A DNA stretch of 64,000 nt, taken from Salminus brasiliensis. Lineage: Eukaryota; Chordata; Actinopteri; Characiformes; Bryconidae. The stretch is taken from the NCBI RefSeq assembly GCF_030463535.1, contig NC_132880.1:26688987-26752986 (forward strand), in the 5' to 3' direction. The first letter of the stretch is position 1. Each line of letters starts with the position of its first letter. The translations under genes and the position numbers were made by a program. The notes under the pieces are model-generated. The model ran no database searches. It was not told where the DNA came from and was given only the letters and a program-made list of their open reading frames with translations. Shown here piece after piece: positions 25,952 through 37,490 of the stretch.

Positions 25952-25963
25952 AGTTTCTCTTTC
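25952..25963 (-). promoter_or_regulatory. ISRE upstream of gene 1A
   Basis: The + strand reads AGTTTCTCTTTC, an exact match to the ISRE consensus AGTTTCNNTTTC. It is flanked by further TTTC repeats (GTTTCTAGTTTC...TCTTTT). It lies 84 bp upstream of the 1A start codon, a typical place for IRF/ISGF3 binding. Confidence 0.75.
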
Positions 25964-25999
25964 TCTTTTAAAGTTACAGGAAAGCATCAGAAAACCTTA

Positions 26000-27700
26000 C
26001 ACACTGGCTGTTTAAACCAGTGAACAAGAAGCTAACTGGACCTGCATGAAAGAGGGATCACTGAGCACAGCACCCACAGAACATTTTCTGAATTGGGGGT
26101 CCAGCACTTCACTTCTTCTTTGACAGCTGAGTTTGTATATGTTTCACATGTGTTCCCCTTTTATACGCACACTGGCTTAGCAGTTTTCATTAACAGTACA
26201 CCTGTACTCGTCTGTGTTGTATTTATTTGGTCTTTTTGGAATGCAGCTGCTTTATGTTAAAACTCACACGTCAAGTCATCCAGTCTTTTGATCCACCCTC
26301 CACCCTCTTTATAGCCAAGATATACCTTGACCATCAGTGGCTCAACGTGTACCTCAGGGAGCAACTTTGTGGCCTCTGCTTTTTACTACATGTTTTATTA
26401 GCAGGAATGTGACAAATGGAAACATTCATTATTATTCTGATGATACCAGAAACCAGTTAGTTTCTGTTCTAAACTCATTCAACACCAAAACTTTAAAAGA
26501 GCTTTTTAATATTGTACAGAATATTGTATGTAATATTGTAACAGAAATGTTGTTAAACTTTGAACTGTGATTTATAACCTTGACATTTTCACCTGTACCC
26601 TTACAGGGAAAATGGTTGCATATAAATATCTCTGTAAATTAAATTCCTTTCACATTTCAGCATCATATTCTGCATTCTGTTAAACTTTTTTATGGGGATG
26701 TCATTTACGTGCATATAACTATGTGTTAATTGTGCTTATTAGTAATCATGGTGATTTATAGCTCATTTTTGAGTTATTACCCACCTCTATGCTCCCAAAA
26801 TTTCTATTCTCCCAAAATGAAGATTCTTACACTACACATCCTGTACAAATAATACTGTTTAGTTGATGTTTAATTACTACAGAAAGACTTAATTAGCTAA
26901 TTAACTTAAATAGCTTGTGTCACTGACTTAATAAAGATATTCTTCTAAGAGTGGAAGTGAACAAAGCAATTTGTCAGAGTTTTGAATGATTTACCACAAG
27001 GAATCTGGTCTTTGAAATGATACACCATGTGAACTGTGTTAAATATGATCAGAGACATGAACCAACATTGTCAAAAAGCTTAATTTTAATTTGAGGTTGA
27101 CTTTAATGCACCAGTAAGCATATGCAGTAAGCATATTGTGCTAACCTTTAGGTTTATTTATTGGTGCTAGTTACACCTAAAAACACCTTCTGAACATACA
27201 AGACTCATTTGGTATATATTATTTCAGCGTGTGTCATTTATTAATAAAGGTTATTAGATATTATCAAATACAAATACATATATATATATGACTTTTCCAT
27301 GAACCATGCAGCTATAGTAAGAATTACCACCACATCATTTTAGCATTATGGTTTCCTAAAACAGTTAAAGCATGGCAGTTTGTTTACAGTTAGCAACATA
27401 CTGCCCTGCAAACTTTAGTTACAACCTCAGGGTTACATATCTAGTTGTACTAAGCAAAGATTTAATGAGCATCAAAACTAGACTAGGGTTTCAGCCAAAA
27501 TCTACAGGGTACAGATCAGAGTTGCATCTGCAAGAAATATTTAGCTGGAAATAGAATAGAAATAAGGAAAGAAAATACAATAGTGCATACAATGTTTTCA
27601 TTTTAAAAAGGTTATTAACAATTTAAGTTCTGTGCCGCTGCTGTTTCATCTCGAAAAGGTAAAAAAAAGGTAAAAAAAAGGAATAAAATAAAAACATAAT
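26000..27700. other. Spacer between 1A and 2a
   Basis: No gene. Unit B has a matching but shorter spacer: about 400-500 bases of A (from about 26040) have no counterpart in B, which instead carries the solo LTR. Confidence 0.55.
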
Positions 27701-27772
27701 GGAATATTTTTGCTTTATGTATTATTTTGCTTTGCTTTATGTATTATGTATTGATAAATAAAAAACAACCCT

Positions 27773-29050
27773 TCACAATGTGCAAGCAGTTATGGGTACT
27801 GGTAAATTCCTTTCCATTCCTGCAGGCTGTGGCTGTAGGAAAACATTCAAACAAAAGCAATAATTAATCATTTAAATAAGGAAATTTCTTAAGTTGGCAA
27901 TGTGATTTCTTTATTTTGACAGTCAGTAACATTGTTTTCTTCATGTTGCATTTACCTCTCCTTGCTGTCTCCGTTTAATGATCTCCAGGTTCTTCAAGAA
28001 GGTAGGCTTTATGGATTTAAGCATATCCTGGTGTTCTTTATGCTTCTCCATCACTTCCTTTGATTTTTTCACCTGATCCCACTCATCATCTTTCTAAGGA
28101 TTATAGCATTGCAGCGTTAAAACTGCCCAAATAACTAGACTATGGGGATACAATTATTATACTTATTATATTATTATAATTATTATAACAATATGGTTGG
28201 ACAATCTTAGATCTCTAAATAATTTACCAAACTGAACTACTTCAGTTAGACGTTAGGCTGGAACCCTGACCATAACTCGTAATTTTAACTTATTTTTAGT
28301 TAATGGTTTGTTAATATCTGCATTCCATCAATATCAGACCATCAAGAAGAAGCATGGTGTAATTTATCATAATTTCTGTCTTAGGTAAGCTGAGATCATT
28401 CTCACCATGTCCTCAAAGCTCTGGCCACGGTAGTAGTACTTGCTGCCTGGAAAATGGACCCCAAATTCGAACAGCTCTTTCAGGCTGCTGGCAACCAGAT
28501 GCAGCCGATCATCTTCATAGGCAAACACATTCCCGTCCTCACACGCCATAAGAACCAGCTCAGCACTGTCTGCGCTACATGGAAAGTTCTCCAAAACCCC
28601 AATTACTTCCATTTTCATGTAATCTGGAAGATAGAACTGCTCCCACTCCTCTAAGAGATCAAGTTTCTTTCGGTATGAGGTGTCTTTGAGGGATCCCACC
28701 CTGAATTTGTATTTTTCCACCTTTTTTAATTTCATCTGAGCCCGGGAATGTTTGCTTACAACACTTCTGATCTTCTCCAGATACGTCTCAGGTTCATCTA
28801 ATCCAAGAAATGGTAATATCAATGACGTCAATCAATGACAAATTCCAGTTACATAGTATTTCAATGTCACGAAGCACCCTGACTTCCCTGTGGAAGGATC
28901 TGTACACCTTACCTTTCATCAGATTAGGAAGAAGAAAATCCCTCGTGATTTGGTCCTGCTTACTAGGTGATGAAAATCAAAAGACAACATCAGGACATAT
29001 TGTGCAGCTGGACTCTACTGTTGTACTGAACACAACTGATCTTACCTCAT
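27773..29050 (-). CDS. Family 2 gene, copy 2a: SUKH-like motif protein
   Basis: Five coding exons on the minus strand: 29046-29050, 28913-28962, 28406-28797, 27956-28093 and 27773-27832, giving about 214 aa. All junctions have GT/AG and keep phase. The start is MSKQDQITRDF, with the ATG only five bases from the first donor. The third exon carries the core: FYLPDY, MEVIGVLENFP, then CEDGNVFAYEDD and LHLVASSLKELFEFG. This pattern resembles the end of SUKH (Smi1/Knr4) or US22 domains, but only at motif level. Exon 4 is a lysine/glutamate-rich helix (KDDEWDQVKKSKEV). The protein ends PITACTL. A non-coding first exon probably ends at 29322 (donor GGAG/gtgagcg). The promoter is CpG-richer than its surroundings, with an IRF-type core at 29490. 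It is paired with 1A downstream on the same strand. Confidence 0.82.
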
Positions 29051-29224
29051 GACAGATCCTGTCCAAGACAACCTTCCTGAAGAAACACATAGAGCAGGTA
29101 TTTATATTAACATATATTTGTGCTATAAAAAAACATATAAAACAATTTTAACCCCTTCGTTAATAACCTTAGCTTCACCTCTGCTACAGGTCCTGGTTAG
29201 AGGTTTAAAGTGCTGCTCACGGTT

Positions 29225-29500
29225 TGTGTTGTAAAGCTGGAGGAACAGCGGCGCTCGTGACCGGGACAGAATGCTCCCCTGTCCTCTAAACTGTGGACGA
29301 CAGACTGCGGCAGGCGCTCACCTCCACCCACCTACTCACACAACGCAGAGACTGGGCGGAGCTCGGCAGCAGGCTCGTGTCTCCTTTTCGAATCTCCTCA
29401 ATAGTTTACATCCCTAAACGGTGTCATTACTCAGTTTAAAGCACCAGAAGTGTGGAAAACAGCCTAAAAACACAGCATCAGCTCCTCACTTTCATTTTCG
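29225..29500 (-). promoter_or_regulatory. Promoter region of 2a with GC box and IRF-type core
   Basis: Locally GC/CpG-rich, with 'gggcgg' at about 29355. TTTCATTTTC (29490-29499) reads GAAAATGAAAGTGA on the gene strand, matching the IRF core GAAANNGAAA. A putative non-coding exon ends at 29322. In copy 2c the same site is TTTCATTTCC, one base off. Confidence 0.5.
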
Positions 29501-29674
29501 GTTTGGTTTTGACTCTGTAGCGGCGCTTCTTCTTCTTCTTCTGAAGATAAACAAGCGATGAACAAGGTTGAAGTAGGGAAGCTGCGCCCCCCAGCGACTA
29601 AACATATATGACAGCTCTCAACACACATAACAACACTGCCATCTATTGTCTAATCCATGGCCTCTAACCATTGG

Positions 29675-30245
29675 ACTGCACATATTGTATGGACAAAAGT
29701 ATTGGGACATCTGTTCATTCACTTTACTTTCTTTCAATGGTCCAGGGGAGGCTTTCTACTAGATTTCGGCAGCATTGCTGTGAGGATTTGATTGCATTCA
29801 AGGGATGTTGGATAGAAGGTAAAGGTAAAGGTGCACGGAATTGTCACTGTACAGCAAAATGTGTCCTCCGCATTTAACCCATCTGGTAGTGAACACACAC
29901 ACACACACCTGTGTGATTAGAGGCAGTGAGTACACACATACAGTGGGCAGCCAACTCCAGCACCTGGGGAGCAGAGAGGGTGAAGGGCCTTGCTCAAGGA
30001 CCCAATAGTGGCAGCTTGCCAAGCCCTGGAATCGAACCCACAACCCTCTAATTGATATCCCAGCGCTCAAACCGCTGAGCCACCACTGGATAATCACTGG
30101 ATAATCACTACCCTACCTTGTCCTAAACTCATCCTAAAAGTATTGGCTGGAGCACCATCGTTTCAGAGAACACAGTTCAGGGGGGGGTGTTATACCCTTC
30201 TAGCCAACACCTAAGAATGGTGCCAATTGGTTCAGAACATTTTAC
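29675..30245. repeat. MITE split by a nested SINE
   Basis: The first part starts 'attgtatggacaaaagtattgggacatctg' and runs to 29816. The second resumes with 'cactaccctaccttgtcctaaactcatcctaaaagtattggctgg' at about 30105. Between them sits the SINE at 29817-30089. The same nested arrangement is in unit B at 43.78-44.35 kb, so it predates the duplication. Confidence 0.65.
29817..30089 (-). repeat. tRNA-derived SINE, minus orientation
   Basis: On the minus strand it reads '...gctcagcggtttgagcgctgggatatc...gggttgtgggttcgattccagggcttggcaagctgcc', with a box-B-like GGGTTCGATTCC. It ends in 'gtgcacctttacctttacc'. Other copies are at 43919-44190 (−) and 58692-58975 (+). Confidence 0.7.
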
Positions 30246-30599
30246 TTGCTCATATAAGATGTTAAACAAAAGGAAACATCATCCATTTTGTAGTTATAGT
30301 TATTATAACTATAAAATTATATAATTAACCACACTTTTAAAATTGTAGGGAAAAAAACTCCTTTGATGGAAACAGGGTCTGTGTACTTAAGACGTATAAA
30401 TATTTGTGTGCAAAATGATTATTTTGATAGGTTGTGAATACAAACAATGCTATGTGAAAATGCATGGTGCTCCACTTCCAAATGTAATGTGAGCAATGAC
30501 TTTTGTAGCACTGTTTACCAGAAGAGGACACTGTTGCCCAAATAAGTAATAACTGAATGGATCACATTATGTAACTACAAAACATGTGACAATTATGGG

Positions 30600-30616
30600 A
30601 TATATATATATATAAC
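30600..30616. repeat. (TA)n microsatellite
   Basis: A short TA run within the unit A spacer, also present in unit B near 44703. Confidence 0.6.
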
Positions 30617-32031
30617 AAAGAAGTTACCAGCTGTAGTCAAGCATAATCAAAAAAAGGAAGTTAAGATTCCTTGGCCACGGCAAGTTAAAAGATACTTTGG
30701 GACTTTTGTCACTGGAGAAATACCCCAGGTGTATGTATATTTATGACACTGACTGTATCGCTGTTACCCTGTATTTTATCCCACATCCCAGAATATATTC
30801 TGCCCCCCACCCCCCAAAAAAAACAGTTTTTAGAAATCACTGATGGCCCAATATTGTCACGCCATGACGGCTGCGTATATAAATGCACTGCATCTATAAA
30901 ATGGCCTCTTTGATGTGGTTTATGGATAACAGATGAATTATGGCTTCAGTAAGTTACCTTGCATTTGCTAGCTTCATTAGCCTTGCAGTTGCAGTACTAG
31001 ACTAAAGAACAAACCTATAACATAATTATTATTACGAGATGCAGATCACGTCGTCGTCCAGATTAAACAACACAGCAAATATGAAAATAAACCATGACCG
31101 GTCTAACAGGTTCACGCCCTGCACTGGAAAACAGGCCAATGGCAGCAGACGCAGATACCAAAACCATAACCCTGTGAGCAGTAACCACTGAGCCAGCATT
31201 GCCACAGGGCTCATGTGACTAAGCTGACAAAAATGTTTATGAATATTTATGAATTTTAATGTCAAAACATTGATCTTAAGCTTAGTAGTTTGAGGACACT
31301 GCAGTCGTGTGAGGTATTCAAAAACAAACATCACTTACACAGAAAAGAAACATGCAGATAAAATATTTCTCCACATGAAAGTGAACTTTTCATTTAAAAT
31401 CTATAAATGGCAAAAAAGACAATCCATGTTATTTTTTTTACACCAAGGACAGTTATTTCAGCACTCAGTACATGATATAGCCATGACAACATTATAAAAG
31501 TAACATAATATATACGGTGCATACAGTGCATAATGTTTCAAAGAAACACCTTTGTATTTGCCTCTGTACTCAACAGTTGCACATTTCAAGGTATCACAAG
31601 GTTTGGCCCATAGTGCTTCACTGGTGTTTGTGATTTGTGCTTTCCACATCTAGTCTTGATTCTTGGCTTTTGGCTGTTTCTAGGCTTCTGCTGTATCCCA
31701 ACATGAAGGCCAGAGTTGTGCCAATGAAAGTCAAGGTAACCATTTCAGGTGGAGAAATAAGAGGAGAAAAAGAGATGTCAGCCAAACCTTCCATTCCCCA
31801 AAATCAACAGTCTGGAACATTATTAATAAGAAAGCGGTGAACTGGTGAACTTAGTGGTCATCAAGGTACTGGTAGGCCTCATGAGCCCACAACACAACAA
31901 TATGCATAAGCGTAAGTAATCAGACTTACTTAATTTATAGACTTAATTTATTTATTTTAAATTATTTAATTTAAATAAACAGTTTTATATATTTTTTAGT
32001 ACATTCACTTCATTTGATTTTCATTTCAAGA

Positions 32032-32455
32032 TTGTCCTGCCTGCCCCTGTTCTGTCAAGCCTGCTTCTCTTTTGTGTCACTTGTGTGCTCTGTTCATTTC
32101 TTGTCTATACTAGCCCCTCCTGTTCATTAGTGTTCCCACCTGTGCCGCCTCTGTATCCACGCCCCCTTGTTTGACCCAGGTGCCCCTTGTTAGTCTCTGT
32201 AGGAGTACCCCTTTGTTTGAGCATTCCCTCGTCTGTTCTTGTACGTGATCATGTTGGTTTGTGGTCTTGGCAATTGTTCCAGCTTGGCCTGTTTTGTTTT
32301 GTTTTGTTTTCTTTGTTTTCTTTGTTAGTTTCAGAGCCTGTTTTGTTTCCTAGGATGTCTCATTTTGAGTTCTGTTTGTTCGGCTTTGTTTTCCTTTTAA
32401 TAAAAGCTTGCATTACATTTGCCTCTATCTCCAAGCTCTGCACACTGTGACAAAA
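32032..32455 (+). mobile_element. Solo LTR-like repeat
   Basis: It runs from 'tgtcctgcctgcccc' to 'cacactgtgaca', with a T-rich middle, a polyadenylation-type 'ttttaataaaagc' near the 3' end and no ORF. The terminal TG...CA and the poly(A) signal position suggest an LTR. A matching copy is at about 46165-46553 in unit B. Confidence 0.45.
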
Positions 32456-33225
32456 AATGATGTTTCAAGGATACACCTAATAAAGTCAGTATTTAGATGT
32501 TTTTCAACATTCATCATAATCACATAACATGAAGATGTTATTAACAATATTATACATGGAAATACATTGATGAAACATTCAACTGAAGAAATACAATAAA
32601 TACAGTCACTGCAGTAGTTGGATTTAACCCTCATTTTTTTAGTCTTCATCAGGTAGTTTCATGACACCATAGAGGTCTGACACACCCAAAGCACAGGCAC
32701 AGGCACATTCAGCAACAGGTTTATTATGAGGAAATGAAACAGAGAAACCATCTCCCACCTAGTTATAGAATGCAGTCAGGCTGCTAACACTGACAATTCC
32801 AGTGGTGTATGTACATTTCTTGGGTGAGGACACACTGCTCATACTACCTGATGTTCAACTGACTGACTTGTCTACACATGTGCAAATATACAGTGTATAT
32901 AATGACAAGAAAGAGTACAGAGGGTAAGAGGGGTCTGAGAGCTAAATACCCCTGCACCCCCTTGACCATCCCTGTCCTTGCCCTATCAGTAAAAACAATA
33001 CATACAAATGTTTATCAGATGATTCACTGACCCAAAACAAATGTTTCATCAGAAAATGTCATTTTATTTTTCTTCAGTGGAGTCTTGACCATGCCTTAAA
33101 GATGATAAACAGCATTTGGCTGATAAACTGGCTGATAAAGTGCTCAAAGTTTAGAAATACTACATGGTCTGGTACAAAATGGGCCTGTTACAAATATGTA
33201 ACAAGGTAATAAGATCAAGGTTGCA

Positions 33226-33730
33226 AGTCTGTCAGACTTCTTCCTGTACCAGACCTCTTTAGTTTTCTCTAGTTTTAAAGAGCTTTTTGGTGTAAGAAAC
33301 TGACCTCACCATTCTGTGATAGTCTGTCATAATTTGGACAGAGCAACACTTTAAGAAGGTCAATCTGCCTTTCTTTATGAAGTGTCTTTTTTGAAACATT
33401 ATAATGTCTCATTATAAAGAATCTGAATGCAGAACGACCTCGGAATACTGCTGTGCAGAGGGCCGTAACACAGTTCCTACAATGACTTTATGTAGATAAA
33501 GGGGTTGTAAATTTACATTAGCAGTCAAACCTTAATTTACTTCCATTGTAACTTACTAGCTGTAAGTTATTAACCAATGACATCCCTAAAATGGTTTCCC
33601 TGTCATTTTTTATCACATCAAATATACACTATTTTTTGGTTTTTAGGTAATTTTACTCATAAACCCCAGCAGTTTGCTGCCTAACTCCGATCTGAGCTCA
33701 CAGGACTTTGTAGCATTGCAAGTTATTAAA
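33226..33730 (-). mobile_element. Truncated Tc1-like non-autonomous element at the A/B junction
   Basis: 'gtctgtcagacttcttcctgtaccagacctctttag' through 'tttgtagcattgcaagttattaa' matches the interior of the element at 47354-48102. Both ends are lost: the left end by an internal deletion, the right end where unit B begins. Confidence 0.6.
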
Positions 33731-34446
33731 CATATGCATTGTGTAGGATGTTGGCATTGGAAGATTTGTTTTATCTTAAACAGGTGTTGATGTAAATATC
33801 AGGTTTTAAGAACAGCTTATGAAATGGGAGAGTGAGAAAATGTGAGGCACTCAAAGTCCGCACTTATTATCAGATAAACCATGTTTTACAAAAACAGTCT
33901 ATCAGACTAAAAGTGAGTCCTGACTTCTTCCTCATTTCTAAAAGAAATAAAATAAACATATAAATTTTGAAATTAAAAGGTCAGTGAAACCTCTTAGTCT
34001 TGAGGTTTTTAGTGTTGAGGCACTTGAAAAGTAATACTAGTGATAAGGCACATTAAATTATCACTCAAAAAGAACTTATAAAAGATAAAATATTGTAGAA
34101 TTCAGACCAATCTGCATATTTATATGCATGCAAATGTCCCCAACAAATTATTTCATAGTCATGAACTCTATTAAATTCAGTGTCACTTCAATTCATGTTT
34201 CTGGTGTTTTGATTATTAATTAGTTTACAACAACACAACAAAGTTAAAAAACAACCAAGAAACCTTTTCAAGGAAATAAAGAAACACGTGAAAATATATG
34301 GGTACACTGGATTTTATTTATTATTTGATTTTATTAAATATCTTATTGTTTTAATAAGATATTGAGTAACTCAGTTAATAATGAGTTACTCAGTTTTCAA
34401 GAATAATTTGTTCACTTTTCAGGAAAAAAAGGTCAGGTTTTTAAAT

Positions 34447-36222
34447 TTACCCACAATTGTAGATGACATCGATACTGTACGTTTCTTTGCACTTTCGGTT
34501 TTCCATCCTTTCTTTCATTTTGCTGTCAAAGTGTTTCCTCATTTCTGTCTTAATGTGTTCTCTTTCAATAACATCTCCATTCATTGTGGTACTAATTTTG
34601 ACCTCTTTCTCTTTTGTAAGGAGGTTACTGATAGCCTCTGTTTCAGCACAGTTCCCAGGGTTATTTCGAATATTTGTGCAATTGGGCAGAGAGTAAAGCT
34701 CATGGCATCGCATACAAGGAGCTTTCAGCTCCAGCTTGATTTCAGCTTCAGCTTGGCTCTTTAGGCCATAGGCCCTACACTGAACTGAACTGGGCAGTTT
34801 CATGGTACCATGTGGAAACCGAGGTTCAGTTCTGTCCTGAGGAAACACATCCAAAACAGCGGAGGAAACATAAGGATGCCAAACATAAAAGCAGGACACA
34901 GCAGTCATGATCTCTCTCACTAGGTCATCTGAACAGGACAGAGACGCTCCATAGTATCTCCTACCAGACACCTGACAGATACATATGACTGATGAAATCA
35001 AGGCATAATCATTTTCTGTTCCCCTACAGTTCTGTAATGTTTCAGACAGTTTAGACTTTACTTTTTCATTTTCGGCATTTTCGTCTTCAGAGACACAACT
35101 CACAACCTGGAAAAAAAGACAACAAATGCACAATGTGTTGAGAAAACATAAACAAGACACTCATATAAAATAAATATTACATTTATTAGTAAAGCTGTAC
35201 ATAAGCTTCTATTTTTCCTGCTTTCAATGATTTCACTAACCAGTTCGAGGAAGTAGGAGAAAGGTGTTCGTACAGCCACTTCTGTTGTGTATCTGCCAAA
35301 GGGCCCGGGGTACAAATCTTTGATTTTATCATATATTTCATCATCAGGAAAGATGGCACGTGGTAGATACCGGGAGACATGAATGTTCCCTAAGAACAAG
35401 ATACTATGAAGCATCTTGGAAAAGAAGAAACAATATAAGCATGACACAGACTGAATCAACAAGACATACATGTGCTACTTTTTTGTGATGGTATTGAACT
35501 AGTTGAATATTCCATGCTTGTGTGGCTTATAATATAAAAACAGTATTTCGTTCAGCAGATCTATATAACGTTTGCAAGGCAATTCAAAAAGAAAGAAAAA
35601 AAATATATATATACATATATATATAAATCTGTAAAGAACTACTGAAGTATTTTTGATTTACATTTATCCATTTTGGTTATGAGTAGAATAGTAGTTTTTA
35701 TAAAACCAGGTATGTAAACATCAACATGCTAATCAGTGATGACAATGCCCGTTCATGATCATGCTTTTGTAATAAATAACTGTGGCAGTGTTCAGTTTCA
35801 CACCTTTTTCAACAGATCAGGATCAACTCTATAAGCTGCATCAAGCTCTACTGCTGCTGCATCAAGCTCTACAGCTTTGCTGAAGATGAGGAAAGCATTT
35901 TTTGCAAAATTATTTTTCCTCAGCAAATTCACAGCCCTGTTGAAAACACAAATTGTTATGGTAGAGAGAAAAAGAGAACTAACTACTCTCACCCATTCCA
36001 ACATAACTGCTTCATATGTAACAGCAAAAAGAGGTGAAAACAGATGCCATTCTTTAAGCCAGTAAAATGTCTCCTGTAATTAAATCAAACATGGGGCTTA
36101 CCTGTCTTCTTTCGTCAGTCTTCTTTGCCCCTGCTGAATTATATTTCAACAAGTTAACATATGTATTATCCAGTGGCAACACAAGTATCAACCAACACTG
36201 AGAGCAATGTTACCTCAGCCAT
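34447..36222 (-). CDS. Family 1 gene, copy 1B: deaminase-like motif protein
   Basis: Exons are 36214-36222, 36102-36133, 35804-35936, 35241-35414 and 34447-35106, about 335 aa, with the same phases as 1A. The upstream Met used in 1A is ACG here, so translation probably starts at the internal MAE, shortening the N-terminus by five residues. YYGAS, PCMRC and GNCAETE are all kept. Differences from 1A are scattered substitutions (for example NCRGTEND for NCQRKKND) and two extra residues near the C-terminus (ENRKCKETYS for EKRREMYS). No frameshift is seen, so it is probably functional. The ISRE is identical to 1A and lies 99 bp upstream of the MAE codon. Confidence 0.8.
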
Positions 36223-36320
36223 CTCAGAAGCAGACGTCTGTGTGCAGTGGCTACTCTGTGATGCGATGCATTTTATGTTGACTGGGGCTTGTTGTAAAAG
36301 GAGTGGCCTCCTCTGTTTCT

Positions 36321-36332
36321 AGTTTCTCTTTC
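36321..36332 (-). promoter_or_regulatory. ISRE upstream of gene 1B
   Basis: AGTTTCTCTTTC on the + strand, identical to the 1A site and in the same context. Confidence 0.75.
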
Positions 36333-36682
36333 TCTTTTAAAGTTACAGGAAAGCATCAGAAAACCTTACACACTGGCTGTTTGAACCAGTGAACAAGAAG
36401 CTAACTGGACCAACAACAGAGATGTTGTTAAACTTGAAAATAAAGAAGAATTGTGATTTACAACTTCAGAAATAACCCTGAAATTCCAACTTGTCATCAC
36501 CTTACAGGGGAAATGGTTGCATATACATATGTCTGTAAATTATAATTCTTTCACATTTCAGCCTCATATTCTGCATTCTGTTAAACTTCATTATGGAGAT
36601 GTCATTTACATGCATATACCTTTGTGCGGATTGTGCTTATTAGTCATCATGGTGATTTATAGCTCATTTTTGAGTTATTACC

Positions 36683-37490
36683 TGTCAGGCCCTCGTTATC
36701 GCACCCTCCCCCGGAACAATCCTGAGCCGCCGCCCACAGGCTCAAATAAGGACTTTTGTGTTTACGTTCATGTGTGTTCGATTCAGTGTGGCGGTTCATG
36801 TTCATTTATGTTCATATGTGTTTGGTTCAGTTTGTTTGTGTTCACCTGTGGTTTGGTTCTGTTGTTATTGTTCATTGTTTGGATTATGAGATTCACCTGG
36901 GACTGGGGGGTACTTAAGGAGAATTTAACCGATTGGAGCCTTCGGACACCCCGTGGTTCCTCTTTGGTCTCAGGTGTGTTTAGGTCCGCTCTGACGATTC
37001 ACCCACGTTCAGGAGTAGGTTTTCCCGGCTACTCATGCATCAAGCGAGGCTCGCTCGCCTCCAGTACAGATACTGAGGTCTCCCAGCAAGATGACCTATG
37101 CTCACAGCAGCATGCTGCTGTTTCAGGTTTGGTCGGCCTTGCTGTTTGGTCTTGCGGTTGGTTCCCCAGCTCCCCTCATTGTATTATTTTTGGCGCTGCT
37201 CATAGTTACGTTTTACTTTATATCCCTCTAACGCCCAGGCGCTGCCTGTAGGTTTTTGTTCTAGTCCCCTTTTGGTTTCTACCCAGTTAGTATCCCCTTT
37301 ACCCCCACTCTGCTTACAACTCCTCCCAGTCCCTGGTTTTGTTTTTATCACCGTTGCTCACTGTTTGCTGCTTGTTCTGCCTCACTTTCCCCTATTCTGT
37401 TTACCCTGGTTTTGTTAATAAATCTGCTTGCTTTGATACCATGTCTGCAAGTGTTCATCCCATCTTGGTCTGGCCTAACACGCCATGACA
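36683..37490 (+). mobile_element. Solo LTR, present only in unit B
   Basis: It begins TGTCAGGCCC and ends CGCCATGACA, so it has TG...CA ends with a short inverted TGTCA/TGACA. It is flanked by 'ttacc' and 'ttacg' (a four-base match, consistent with a target duplication). A 'gttaataaatctg' poly(A)-type signal lies near the 3' end. Unit A at about 26780 has the uninterrupted sequence. The 244-residue open frame across it (36517-37251) has no protein motif and is treated as chance. Confidence 0.7.

Larger units (their letters stand above)
30250..33210. other. Spacer upstream of 2a, duplicated in unit B
   Basis: No gene is recognised. It is nearly identical by eye to about 44350-47285. It includes the LTR-like repeat at 32032-32455. 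Short ORFs are present in both copies but have no motif and are explained by the recent duplication. Confidence 0.55.
22192..33730. repeat. Tandem duplication unit A
   Basis: It starts at 'atatgcatggtgtagggtgttggcattggaag' and recurs as unit B from 33731 ('atatgcattgtgtaggatgttggcattggaag'). It carries genes 1A and 2a. The colinear match to unit B is broken by element insertions (22619-23720 only in A; 36683-37490 and 38466-41008 only in B) and by deletions. Confidence 0.85.

Noticed and set aside
29049-29234. ORFs identical in units A and B (for example 29049-29234 and 43180-43365)
   Set aside because: Their identity reflects the recent DNA duplication. They lie antisense to the family-2 first exon and promoter.
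36517-37251. A 244-codon open frame on the + strand
   Set aside because: It lies mostly inside the solo LTR, is absent from unit A, has no recognisable domain and is rich in low-complexity hydrophobic runs.
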